A stretch of 64,000 nucleotides of DNA from Brasenia schreberi (lineage: Eukaryota; Streptophyta; Magnoliopsida; Nymphaeales; Cabombaceae). Position 1 is the stretch's first letter. Every line of letters begins with the position of its first letter. The notes under the pieces are model-generated. The model ran no database searches. It had not been told where the DNA came from and saw only the letters and a program-made list of their open reading frames with translations. This document shows, one piece after another, positions 12,372-24,114 of this stretch. A program made the translations under genes and the position numbers. Location: contig JAYKKT010000064.1 of assembly GCA_036023115.1 (NCBI GenBank), forward strand, positions 6,748,001 through 6,812,000. The letters are read 5' to 3'.

Positions 12372-12682
12372 AATGTAATATTGTATGTAACTCTAAACTG
12401 TGTCGGTATTTTATTTTTTGGATTCAAAATATGTAAATTTGGATGCATTGTTCAATATTGAATGCTCAATCTGTACTAAACTTACATTATATGAATTTAA
12501 AGCAATTACAAGATTTTTCTTGTTTTTTTCCTGATTTGTTTTTGAAATTTTATTGATTTTTAATTAATTTTTATATTATTTTAATATTAAAGTATGATAC
12601 AATACAATACGATACGATACGCCCATATCGTGAAGCCCAGCGATACACGATATGATATACGTCAGACAACACTGGATTTCAC

Positions 12683-15600
12683 TAATTCCAAAAAAATATT
12701 AACATATTAAAAAAATCTCATGTTCAAAAAAATGTTGATCATAGAATGGCATTAAGAAACAAATTTGTCTCCCTTAGATAAGGAGATAAAGGGGTAAACG
12801 ATTTCCTTGATGAATATTCAAATATTTGGAATCAACTATATGCCCATAAAAAGAAATGTACACAATAATTTAACGAGAGACAATGTTAAAACTTAAAACA
12901 ATGAAGATTTTGTATATCAATTTCTATGAAGTTTTCGAGAAGAATTTGAAAGAATTAGGTCATTTTTTATTCATCAGAAGTCGCTTCCTACTAAAGAAGA
13001 GGTGCTTATCGATCTTCAAATGGCGGAAAAAAGAATGAATAAAGTTAGACTTTAAAGATATATCACACTTGCCGTATCTAAACCTATAGCAAATGTGAAG
13101 GCCTATTGTCCTCCTCATTTCAAAAATGAAAGATCAAGTGAAGCAAGAAAAGATGTCATTTGCCATTATTGTAGAGAAGTCGAGCATATAAGGGCAAATT
13201 GTCCTAAGTTGAAAAAGAAGGTAGCTTTAGTGGAAGAACATGCTTATCTTCCATCTTTCACTTGAAAAAAAAGTTAACCAACTTAAGCTCAAATGAAGGA
13301 GAAAGTAATGATTGGCCGGTTTGCTCTTCTTCAACAAATAAAATTCAAGGTATGACCTCTTGGATTCTTGATTCGGGTGTTTCGTTTTATGACTTTTAAT
13401 GAAACAATTTTAAATTCATTTTTAAAAAATATTTATCATGTGTTTACACCGTAGATGGAATAAAATTAGATCTAGATAAAATTGATAATTTTTAAATAAA
13501 AACTTTGAAATCTCCAAAATTAGTATTGTTACAAAACTAAATTTAAACTTACTCTCTTTATCTCAAATTTCAGATAAAAATTGTTTTTTAACTTTTTCAT
13601 CCACAAGATGTATTCTACAGGATCGCCTCTCAAAAAAAGTGATTGGTAGTGGCCATAGAAAGGACAAACTTTACATTATAGACTATTTGTACAGTATACG
13701 ATATGTTAATGTTTTGTCAAATGATACCTTATATGGCACAAGAGATTAACATTTTAGTACTCAAAAATTGTATCAATGTACTCTTGGAATAAAGTCTAAG
13801 AAAGATTTTTCTTGCAAAGATTGTATTCTTGGTAAAATTCAACATCTTCTATTTTCAAACAAAATACATGTTACCAAAAGACCCTTCGAACTAGTTCATT
13901 CAGATGTGTGGGGAGCTTCTGTTATTTTTATAGATGATTTTACTAGGTATACATGGTATATCTTTTAAAAGCAAAATCTAATGTCTTTCAAAATTTCGTT
14001 ATCTTTGAAAATCTTGTAAAAAATCAATTTGATTCCGAAATCAAGATTTTTAGATTATATTTAAGAGGGGAGTTTATGTCAAAAGAATTTTAAAATCATC
14101 TCGCTAAAATTGGAATAATACATCAAACCTCTTGCGCTAAGACTCCCCAATGAAATGGTATTTTGGAATATAAACATCGACATATTTTGGAAACCATAAG
14201 AACCTTGCTTTTATCAAGTGGTGTTCCTAAGAATTTATGGGCAGAAGCTATTATGACTACAGTCTATTTATTTATTATGACTGTATATTTTTGGATATAA
14301 ATGTTTTGTTTATACTAACAAAGATGATAAACTATCCTCTTGTACTATAGAATGTTTGTTTACTAGGATATTAAATAAATAAAAAAGAGTATAGATGTTA
14401 TAATTGTAAAAATAACAAGATTTTTGTATCGTGAGATGTCAAGTTTTTTTAAAATGAATATGTTTTTAAAGGCATGGATGATGTTAGTTCTATTAATGAC
14501 TCTTATTCCTTCTTGAATGATATTTTAGGTGAAGAGATGATTCATGTAGAAAATGACCTTGATGAACATATGACTTCAAGACACCCTTTTATACCTTTTG
14601 ATCAACATTATTCTAAGAGAATTGTGCCGCTATTCCTAGAAGGTCAAACCATTATTCTAAACCCCCTGAAAGGTTTGTCTCTTATGATAGTTTTTTCACT
14701 AAGGCATAGAGCCTTCGTAACAAATATTTCAGCGATAAAGGAAACTAGAACCTTTAAGAAAGCTCAATTATCACAAGACTGGATTCATGCCATGAAAGAA
14801 GAGTTGGATGCTTTATATAAAGCCCAAGCTTGGGATGTTGTCTCTAGACCATCAAACAAAAAAAACTATAGGTTGTTGGGTCTATAAAATTAAGACTAAT
14901 GGTGATAGTTTATTAGATCGATATAAAGCTAGATTAGTTGCCAAAGGTTACTCATAGGAGTATGGAATTAGAAGAAACCTTTGCTCATGTGGCTAGAATG
15001 ACAATTGTTAGAACACTTATAGTTATTTGTGCAATACATCATTTGAATATCTATCAGTTAGATAGATATTAAAAATGCTTTTTTGAATGGTTAGTTAAAT
15101 GAAGAAGTATATATGGAACCTCCTCTTTATAGTTATTTGTTGGTGAATATTGTAATGAGGATTGTTCGTTATATTCGACAAACCTCAACCAAGAGAGTAT
15201 TTCTATTGTCTTCCTCTTTATCTCAGCTGATCACATATATTGATGTTCATTGGGGTGGTGATGTAAATGACAGACACTCTACCACCAGCTACTACATTTT
15301 TCTTAGTCACTCTCTCATCTCATGGAAATTCAAGAAATAGCAAAAGTTGTCTCTTTCCTCCACCGAAACTAAGTGTCGTGCAATGGCCAATACAACTACC
15401 AAACTAACTTGCTTATGATGACTACGTCAGGATTTGGGAATACAATTGGAAGTTTCTTCAATCATGTACTGCGACAACAAAAGTGCTACGTATATAGCCA
15501 ACAATCATACCTTTCATGAGCATACAAAGCATATCGAGTTGGACTGTCACTATATTCGTGAACAATATATATAAGGCAATTTAGTATTACAGTTTATAAA

Positions 15601-15705
15601 ATTAAAATATCTGCTTTTAGATGTGTTCACTAAGTCATTACCTGCTCTTCTATTTTAGTTTTTTATTGATAAACTTCAAGTCATGGAATTGTCAGTTTGA
15701 GGGGG
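12683..15705 (+). pseudogene. Copia element C: rest of gag, protease, integrase, RT start, RNase H
   Basis: Gag resumes (KGVNDFLDEYSNIWNQLYAH, 12790). A CCHC zinc knuckle reads ICHYCREVEHIRANCPKLKK at 13155-13220. The protease start is WILDSGVSF (13360). The integrase-proximal segment includes LYQCTLGIKSKKDFSC (13765) and FELVHSDVWGA, then [15 protein letters not shown], with the intervening part deleted. Pre-RT and RT begin at 14474-14990 ([12 protein letters not shown]). Most of RT is deleted: YMEPP at 15115 is followed within a few codons by the RNase H region [20 protein letters not shown]. RNase H ends with [12 protein letters not shown] and [10 protein letters not shown] (15690), before the polypurine tract TTGAGGGGG. 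Many stops are present. Confidence 0.88.
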
Positions 15706-15942
15706 TGTTAGAAAATGGGTCACTCATGTCAGGCCCTGATAGGCCCTAGCTAGTCAAGCCATCAAGTCTAGGGCCACTAGCCGTTGGGGGCCTAGTTGTA
15801 TAGCCGTTGGTCCACTCTTCTCTTCCTCTCCTCTCTTTCTCCTCTCATAACTCCTTATGTCCTCTATAAATATGTCTTCAATGTACATACAATGTAAGCC
15901 TTTTGTGGGTAAATAATATTCATTTTCGATAAACTGAGACTC
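15706..15942 (+). repeat. 3' LTR of copia element C, 3'-truncated
   Basis: It begins TGTTAGAAAATGGG after the polypurine tract and matches the LTR at 59817 (GCCACTAGCCGTTGGGGGCC, CTCTATAAATAT, TTTTGTGGGTAAATAATATTC). It is cut near 15942, where minus-strand copia H begins. Confidence 0.85.
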
Positions 15943-15944
15943 AA

Positions 15945-18160
15945 ATGAATGGTCTTAGTTTGAGTTTGAAAGTAGGGTGTGTTTTCAAAGAAAGTTATAT
16001 CCATCGACACATATTTCCTATGATTTTTTGGATCATGACACACATACCCATTCTTCTCATTGGAATATCCGATGAATATACACTTAACAGCTCTAGGATC
16101 AAGTTTATCACAGAAATGTTCGTGGATATGAACAAAACAAAGACACCCAAATACATGAGGTAAAATATGAAAGGGATTAGTTTATGGTCTAATCATGTTA
16201 AAGGAAGATTTTCCAGAAAGAATCATGGATAGTAATCTATTTATTCGATATACAACAGTGAGAATGGCTTCAGGCCAAAATGATTTAAGGACTCTATGTT
16301 CTAGAAGTAAGGTCCTTGCCACTTTTAAGATGTGTCTATTTTTTCATTCAGCAACACTATTTTATTTTGGAGTATAGACAAGGGAAGTTTGATGTAAAAT
16401 GTCATGTGACTCAAGGTAAGATCGCAAAAGATCAATGAGAAACTCCTTGCCATTATCAAACCTTTAATGTCATATCTAAACTGAGTCATAATGAGTTTAT
16501 GAACTATGGGAAAGATGGAAGCAACTTCAGATTTAGATTTTAGAAGGTACACAAAAGTGAGTTAAAAATAATCATTAATAAATGTCACAAAGCATTTAAA
16601 TTTTTTAAGTGAGGGAATCGAGCAAGGTCCCCATACACATGAATATATCAACTCAAATGGAACTAACGACTTTGACTCTCTTCTAGGAAAAGACATAGCT
16701 TATTGGCATACATCACATTGAAAAACTCAATCACTTAATTTTTCAAAAGTGACCAACTCCTTAACTTTTGAGATTGAAAAATATCCTAACCAACTGTGCT
16801 AAATTCTTAGCTTCTCTTCTTCAATAGTGGCAGCAAATGTTCTTTTCTGCACTGAACTCTGGTTTTCTGTAAGAATGTATATCATTCCTCATTTCACCAT
16901 GCTCAAGAGTTCTTTCCATCCTCAAATCGTGAAATACAGGACCATAAGGGGAAAAAGTAATTGAACAATTCAAGTCTTTAGTTGATGAGCTCACTGATAA
17001 TAAGTTGACTAGAAACTTAGGAATATAAATCACTGAATTAAGTCATAACTCTTATTTGATTGAATTGCTCTTTTTCCTTCCATTGGAATCAAGTGATTAG
17101 TAGCACCAGAATCAATAACCCAAAACTTAGAACATGCAGAATTTTTAACTTAAGGATTACCACTGATGTTGTATGAAGTAGGAACATTTATTTCATTTTT
17201 TGATGAGGAGGTAGAAGGTTGGTAAGTAGTTTTGATTCAATTTCTGCAAGCTTCCTTTTCAATTCCATCATTTCATCCAACGAACCAGGTTTAACCTTCT
17301 TTTTCGTGGTAGCTACTATATGATTCCCAACATCCTTATGATTAATTGGTCTACCAACTAGTTCCCAACAGTATTCGCGGGTATGTCACATCTTCCCACA
17401 ATGTAAATAATGTAGTTTATTATGATCTTCATATTATTGGAATCATCCACCACCTCTACCTCTTGTAGCACTTCTTCCTCGCTGGAAATTTATCTGTCAT
17501 CTTCGTGCGAATGCAGATTTTTCAACATGATTATAATCCCCTCCCTTCTCTAAGTTTCACCTATCCTCTTCTCTCAATAAGAGTAGATTGTCCCAACTAA
17601 TGGTAGATCTTTTCTAATTAGAATATTTAGTTTGATAGATTCATATTAGGGGATATTTCTACAAAAAATCAAACACTTTTCTTACTTCACTATCGGTTGT
17701 ACGCTCCTTGATACTATGACTGCATTTGTTCTCTATTATGTACCTATGCTCATTCCACAATCCACAGAGTTCTCCATAGTATTCACGTATGGATCCATCC
17801 CCTTACCAATACCTTCTTATTTTCTTAAGAATTTCATACTCTTTGGCAATATTATGTTGCCTAACATACGCTTCCTCTACTGCAGCCCAAATTTCTGCCA
17901 ATGATTTGAAGTACATAAGGGTTTTACTAATCATAGGAGTCATGGATTTATTAACCATGAACTCACCAATGCATCATCTTCATCCAATGTTCAAAATCTG
18001 CACTTTCTTCTCTCGAACGAATTTGATTTATGTTTATGAGAGCCAACTTACCTCTTGACCTCAGGTTAAGTTCAATCGACCTTGCCCATTCTCGATAATT
18101 CCAACCTTCGAGTCGAATATTGGTGATTTGAAGGGTTCTACCGTCAACATAACACATTGG
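15945..18160 (-). pseudogene. Copia element H: gag, protease and integrase (minus strand)
   Basis: Read from right to left: gag near 18160 (TLQITNIRLEGWNYREWARS, IELNLRSRGK); a CCHC knuckle region near 17390-17410; protease (IDSGATNHLIP-like, near 17090-17110); GAG-pre-integrase (PKFLVNLLSVSSSTKDLNCS, 17030-16960); integrase core (VYLLKSKSEVASIFPIVHKL, 16552); and the C-terminal integrase region (KLDPRAVKCIFIGYS near 16110, then YVCHDPKNHRKYVSMDITFF). RT and RNase H are missing because the sequence stops at the LTR of element C. Stops and frameshifts are present. Confidence 0.87.
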
Positions 18161-18350
18161 CACTTTCTTTCATCCTTCCATTACCACTCTGCGCCCACTC
18201 TGCGGTGTTACTGAAAGCAGGCCGCTCCCACGGGGCAGTAGCTGGCTTTTATCAATTTCTGGTGTATCATGATTTTCACAGATCGGTGGGATTCTTCTCT
18301 TCCAATCTGCTGCACTTTTCAACCTTTTTACGCATGCATAAGTCACCTAT

Positions 18351-18362
18351 GCTCTAATACCA
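18351..18362 (-). other. Primer-binding site of copia H
   Basis: On the minus strand it reads TGGTATTAGAGC, one change from the tRNA-Met PBS, and lies directly downstream of the LTR end CTCACA. Confidence 0.8.
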
Positions 18363-18721
18363 TGTGAGATTTGAGAAGATCAAAAAATAGAAAACAAGCA
18401 GCACCAACTCAAGATGGAATCAGGTATGCAATCCAGGCCTTGCAGCCGCACCCCTTTCTCATTTTTCTTCATGTTTTCAATCATTAGGCTACAAGTAGGG
18501 TTTCCCTTTTATAGCCAGCATTACATTCTAATATATTATATAAGTGCCATTAATGACTTATTTTAAAGGTACCTTTAAAAACATAACTAGAACTAAAGTA
18601 TAGTACAACATAGATAAAATGAAAAAATATCGTAGAGATGTTGCGCATCTGTCCCAATCTTATTTCTTTGTCTTCTTATGCCACTCATACCTTCACACTG
18701 ACTCCCAATCCAATAGTCACA
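18363..18721 (-). repeat. 5' LTR of copia H
   Basis: On the minus strand it runs TGTGACTATTGG ... AATCTCACA (about 359 bp), with a TATA box in GGCTATAAAAGGG near 18510. The end next to the PBS is secure; the outer end was chosen for its TG start and is less sure. Confidence 0.65.
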
Positions 18722-18729
18722 ACAAAGTG

Positions 18730-20401
18730 TGGATTTACACTTTATTCCTAGAGACTTTGAAGAAGCTTCTACTTCTTCCTAGTAGAGAGAGGCCATGACA
18801 TGTGAGTTACAGGCTCTAGAAAAAGAACTATACATGGGACATTGTGAACTAATCATAAAGACATTATGAACTAATCATAAAGACAGAAGTGAGTCTGTTG
18901 TAATTGGGTGTATACAGTCAAATACATGGCTTATGGGAGCTTAGAGCAACATAAAGTAAGGTTAGTAGCAAAGGAGTACAACCAATCATATGGCATAACC
19001 TATACCGAAACTTTTGTCCCAGTTGCAAAACCAGCCACTATTAGAGTGATCATAAATCTTGTTGCAAATAGGAGATGAGATATGTGGCAGCTAGATGTCA
19101 AAAATGTCTTTCGACTGGTATTGTTAACTTGGTATACTCTAGAAGCATTAATGACCATACTTTGTTTATTAAAAGAGGAAAAAGAATACTATGTTGATAG
19201 TCTACGTAGACGACATTATTCTCACATATGACGATGTTGAAGAAATCACATTTTTGAAAGCAAAAATGCATCATATGTTTGATTTGAAGACTTAGCAAAT
19301 TACACTACTTCGTGAGAATAGAGGTATTTTATTTAAGTACAGGTGTATTTTTAACACAACGGAAGTACACTATGGACTTACTCAAGGATACAAAAATGAT
19401 ATATTACAAAGACAATGAAGTTCCTATGGATCCAAATTCAAATATATATCTTGGAGATGATGAAAATTAGTGGATAAGCTAATTTATCTTACTATTAGTC
19501 GCCCAGATATAGCATATGTTGGGGGTATAGTTGTAAATATTTGATGATAACCGAAAGTTGAATCGTTCAAGTTGCAATTCGTAAAAGCGCCAAGACATCA
19601 AAACATCCAATAATGGATGTCTCAAGTCAAGAATGCAAGAGTCAAGTGAGACAAACTACAAACAAAAGTTGGGCTAGACAGAATATCTTTATTGAAGAAC
19701 AAAGGGGTATATATAGAGGTTGTACAATGAGAAAGTAGGAAATAAACAGCAAAACAGGGCAGCAGCTAGTGTTGGCCAAGCAACTAGCCGGCAAGTAGCG
19801 TATTACATTTAACAATAGTAAGTAGATTTATGCATACCCCCTATAAGAATCAAGGCAGGTTGTCTATCGTATTTTGAAGTACCTTAAAAGTTTTTCAGAT
19901 CATGGGATACTCTATACTAACAAAGGACATCTAAACATCGAAATTTTCTCTCATGTAGATTGGGCAGGATCACTTGATGGTAGAAAATCTACCTCAAGTT
20001 ATATCACCATGATTGATAAAAATATTGTATCACGGAAAATTAAGAAATAAGCAGTGGTGGCTAGATAAAGTGTTGAAGCAGAGTATAGAGCAATTGTCTA
20101 AGGAATGTATAAGTGGTTGAAATCCCTTATGACTGTGTTGGGCATAAGAATAGATAGTATTATTCTGCTTTATTGTGATTGTAAAGCAACTCTAATTTAA
20201 TATTTAATGAAAGGACTAAACATATTGAAATTTACTGTCATTTTATTCGTGAGAAAGTTGCAACCAAGGTGTTTCAGATGATATACATCATGTCTAAAGA
20301 GCAATATGTTGATTTCCTCACAAAAGAAGTCAATAAATCAAATCTTATCCATATCCTTAGCAAGTTGAGAGTTATAAACATTTTTCTCCCAATTTGAGGA
20401 G
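18730..20401 (+). pseudogene. Copia element J: RT and RNase H remnant
   Basis: RT phrases are HKVRLVAKEYNQSYGITYTE (18953), PVAKPATIRVII and MWQLDVKNVF (19084). The sequence then skips directly to the ISDHTLF-like region (INDHTLFIKRGKR at 19150), so about 50 codons are deleted. The catalytic block reads VYVDDIILTYDD near 19200-19230, a short deletion apart. RNase H follows (LTISRPDIAYVG at 19490; EYRAIV near 20080; TKHIEIYCHFIREKV near 20215). A solo LTR interrupts it at 19532. It ends with NLIHILSKLRVINIFLPI and the polypurine tract TTGAGGAG. Confidence 0.83.
19532..19814 (-). mobile_element. Solo LTR inserted in copia J
   Basis: On the minus strand it runs TGTTAAATGTAA ... ATATTTACA (283 bp), with TATA box CTATATATACCCC and the polyadenylation-like TTCAATAAAG. 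A perfect 5-bp target duplication ATAGT flanks it (19527-19531 and 19815-19819). No internal retrotransposon sequence remains, which indicates LTR-LTR recombination. Confidence 0.88.
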
Positions 20402-20684
20402 TGTTGAGAAATGTTATGTTTGGGTCCTACACAAGTTCCATAATTATAGTTACTTACGTTTTTAACCTTTACTTATGTTTTTAATCTTTTTTTAATATAA
20501 GGGTAAAAGAGTCTTTTAAGTTATAAGACTAATATAATAAGGATTAGAAAACCTAATATGTTTGTGAAAGAGAGAGAGAAGAAACCAGCAGCAGCCACCG
20601 TGTGGCCAGTTTGGGGTTGATTGCTTGGGAGTAACTCCGACAATTGTATTGATTGATTCACTCAATAAAGATTATTTTCTCTAC
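20402..20684 (+). repeat. 3' LTR of copia J
   Basis: It starts TGTTGAGAAATG after the polypurine tract and ends TTTTCTCTACA. It contains the (GA)n leader-like stretch, CAGCAGCC and the AATAAAG signal common to this copia group. Confidence 0.75.
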
Positions 20685-21982
20685 AATCTGCATGTTTCTT
20701 TTTGGTTGACAGTAAAGCTAGCTTTGGAGTCTCCTGTCACTAAAATGATAGGAGACCATCTTATATAGAGCTACGCAAAAAGACATCACTTTTAGTCCAA
20801 CCAACCCTAAGCGATGATAACTAAGGGAGGGGTTTAACCTAGCACTCTCTAAATTAGTTACATGCAAGAACCACCACCTGGCATTAAAAGCCAAATCTCA
20901 GAACTGCGCTCCTCTTACCGACTCCAGTGCCACCTAGTACTGACAAGTATACCAGAAAACAAAATGCTATTCCTATAACAGATGAACACCTCCCCCAAAA
21001 AGTTCTAGTCTAGCTGCTCCTAGAGACTTCGTTAGGTTGCAATTACTCAATAAGTTTGTCTTAAAGAAAAGACAGACTTTATATGGTTAATTCATTCTTA
21101 AAAGCGTGAAGTCTCAGTTAAATGTGCTTACTGTGCCATGTTAGAGACATTTGACAAGACAAGGAAAGTAACCAAGTGTTTTCACAACTAGGTGGCTCGC
21201 ACTATAAAATAAACAGAAATGTGTTCCTTAGGCAATTATTATAGAGGTAACTGACACTAGACAGCTTTGCTACTCTTGTGATTCTCTGGCATTAAACAGT
21301 CTTGCTTGGGAGGGTATGGATTTAGGCTAGACCAGGAAAGCTTTTCCACTTGCAGGGGCCTTCACTATAGAGTTAAAGTTGAGGAAGTTTGGGTACAATT
21401 CCATGACTTTTCTGCTGACAGCAATATGATTAAGTGGACAAAGATGCCTGGTTTTCAATGTGTGATATATATTTATATGCAGTGCATGTGACATGATATC
21501 TATTTATATGCAGTGTTTAAAAGGCTACAGTCTGATGTTGTTGAGGTTCAATGATACAGCGTAGGTATGACGATTGAAGAGAAGTAAATTTTATTTAGTC
21601 ATGCTGGAACACTACTGATTAAGTTAATTTCATAAAATTTTCTATCTATGCAGTGTCACTAGAGGTTCTAGATACATTACATTTTTATTTGTGTCAACAC
21701 TTTATGTTTCTAAAAAATGATGGAACGGTGATTTTTACTTTCTGATATTTTCAATATTGAGACCTGATTCATCAACTCAAACTAAATCTGATGTCCGAAA
21801 GTTCACATGTGAAAGGCCTAATTCAACTTTGACTGTCTTCTCCACCATGCGTTTGACATTTATTCCAAAGGTGCTGGTTTTGCCCTCCCAGTGCGTGAAC
21901 ACATGTATGATAGAAAATATTGATTGAAATTACATCTTACAGCATGCCTATATGAATTTTCTCCATGAACAGATGCAGAATC
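20685..21982. other. Unassigned sequence between copia elements
   Basis: I find no retroelement signatures here. A short plus-strand frame (21346-21480) opens after a splice-acceptor-like TTTTCCACTTGCAG and reads LHYRVKVEEVWVQFHDFSAD. I cannot assign it. If the host gene continues to the left, this stretch is intron. Confidence 0.4.
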
Positions 21983-22267
21983 TGTTAGAGGCAGAACTCG
22001 GGTCCCAAAGTGGACATGTTTAACTTCTTTGGTTCATTTTATTTCTTATGTTTTATCAGTAATACTTCTTTAGTAACAGGGTTAGATTAGTCATTCAAGT
22101 TAGATGGTGTTTATAAATAAGATATTAGGGTTTAGAATAAGGAACAGAAAAGAAGAGAGAGAGGCAGCCGACTTGAGAGTCGCCCTCTCTGTGTCAGGTA
22201 GATTGGATGGTATGGCTCCAATTTGCAACATCTTATAAGTATATTTTATTTTAGTTAATTTATTTTA
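21983..22267 (+). repeat. 5' LTR of copia G
   Basis: It begins TGTTAGAGGCAGAAC and ends TTAATTTATTTTA, next to the PBS. It is nearly identical to the 28730 copy over GGGTCCCAAAGTGGACATG, GGCAGCCGACTTGAGAG and CTTATAAGTATATTTTA. The final CA has become TA. Confidence 0.9.
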
Positions 22268-22674
22268 TGGTATCAAAGCCTAGAAGGCGACAAAGTAGAG
22301 TTTGTTCGCAAGTAAACGTGTGGGACTGCACAAGGAAACTGTGCAAAATTTTTAAGAAGTGTCTGCACAAGGTAAGAGTGTAGAATTTCTTTCATATCAG
22401 ATTTTCTTTGTTGCATCAACGAAAACAATTCTTGCGACTGTTCACGTGATTATAAAAGGGTAGAGCTCCAGCTTGGTGTTTCCGCCACCTATCACGCTAG
22501 GTCTAGCCATGACCGTCTATTGTCAATCGATCGGCATCATTATTTTTTGCTTAGTTAATCCCTGGATAACATCCCGCTACACTACTATCAACCACCTATA
22601 GCCAGTCTATAGATTTCTACTTTGTACATACTTGAGTAAGAGGGTTGTTTTCTTGTTCTCAACCTTATCTATCT

Positions 22675-23803
22675 CAGTGTTATCCGTATCGCACCGTATC
22701 ATACGATATGACACAATACGTATCGTATCGTGGAAAGCCACGATACAGGTGATACGCCCAAAAAAAATCAAAAAAAAATTCCAATTTTTTTTTTCAAATT
22801 TTTTTTCAATTTTCTTTTTTAATTTTTTTTGCAGGTTTCTGGCCTCTCTTCACTTCCCTATGCTTGTAATTTGGGTTTATAATTTTATTTATTGAATAAA
22901 ATTAATTTATAAACAAATAAAAATTGTGACAAAATCATTTTCCTTTCTGTTGCCAACTTTTAGGTATATTTCTGCTAGCAGTTTCTAATTTCATGAGATC
23001 GTAAAAAAAAAAACATTTGGTTGTCTCAGTTCATTGAGTGAGCATTTCACAACTTCACTATTTTAGGGTTCACCTTACGTGACTTCCATTGAGTTGAACA
23101 TGATCAACGTGTGTGAGGCTTAACTCAGTCTGTGAAGTGAGAAATAAAGCTCAAGCATTAGTTAAAAAGCTAATTGTAAGAGAAAAAGAGATATCATCAA
23201 GTAATAATATCACATCAATGAGGTGTCATAGAGTCAATAATCAAAGAAATTGAGCTCATTGTTTTGCTCACATATGAAAATTAGCAAATATGACAACTAC
23301 ATGTACAAAGATAGCAGTTTGTTAATTTTGATATATTAGATGAGTGGATTATGGAAGATAACGAAGAAAATGCACTCCTAACCGAAGAAGACATTGCATG
23401 AATTAATTTGAAGTGCAACAACATCACGAAGGAGATGAAGATTTTCATTTTAAAGCAGAAGGTGATGAGAAACTTTGAATCTTTATCAAGTAGAAGATGA
23501 AGATTATTTAGTTAATAATCCTGATACAAATTAAAATATGTAAAATGTAAATGTATTTCATTTTTTGCATCAAAATATGTAATTTTGGATCCAATTGTTC
23601 AATGTTGAATGTTTAATCTGTGCTAAACTTTGCATTATATGAGTTCAAAGCAATTATCAAATTTTTCCAGATTTGTTTCAGATTTCTACTAATTTTCTTG
23701 ATTTTTTAAATAATTTTCGTATTATTTTAATATTAAAGTATGATACGATACGATACACCCGTATCGTGGAGCCCAGCGATACGATACGCGTCAGACAACA
23801 CTT
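22675..23803 (+). mobile_element. Internally deleted hAT transposon related to the one at 7071
   Basis: It begins CAGTGTTATCCGTATCGCAC, as at 7071, and ends ...GCGTCAGACAACACTT, as at 12674. Flanking 8-bp duplications ATCTATCT lie at 22667-22674 and 23804-23811; the identity extends to 10 bp. The interior keeps the GTATCG/CGATAC subterminal arrays and the acidic last transposase exon (ILDEWIMEDNEENALLTEED at 23331). BED, DUF659 and dimerisation exons are gone. It is a non-autonomous deletion derivative of 1.1 kb inside the leader of copia G. Confidence 0.9.
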
Positions 23804-24114
23804 ATCTATCTTATTGGTTATTATGCCACTGCATGTTGCTGTATTAAAAGGATTATAACTAATCAGTTTTGTGCATGAAATAGAGAAGAACCTCAGCTTG
23901 GTAACAAAAGTGAGTTTTTTGATAAGTCAATCAACTTTTTTGAAGCAGCTATCAAGCGCGGTTCAGCCACAATCTTCAACGGGACGGATGCTGATGTGAA
24001 GATCGATGAGGTGAAGGTTATTAGAGAAGATTCTGAAATATTATTATGAAGATTGATTCTACGTGTTAGCTGCCTCTACGAAGTTGAATCCTTTATTAAC
24101 ATATTTATATACAA

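Larger units (their letters stand above)
7071..12674 (+). mobile_element. hAT-superfamily DNA transposon inserted in copia gag
   Basis: The ends are CAGTGTTATCCGTATCG on the left and ...GTCAGACAACACTG on the right. The outer bases CAGTGTT and AACACTG are inverted repeats. An 8-bp target duplication flanks it: AATTTCAC (7063-7070) and GATTTCAC (12675-12682), one mismatch. Removing the element rejoins the copia gag frame. Both subterminal regions (7076-7205 and 12595-12660) are full of GTATCG/CGATAC words. The interior holds a transposase gene with two introns. The second intron has received an RTE LINE, so the current length is 5.6 kb against about 3.3 kb without it. Confidence 0.92.
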
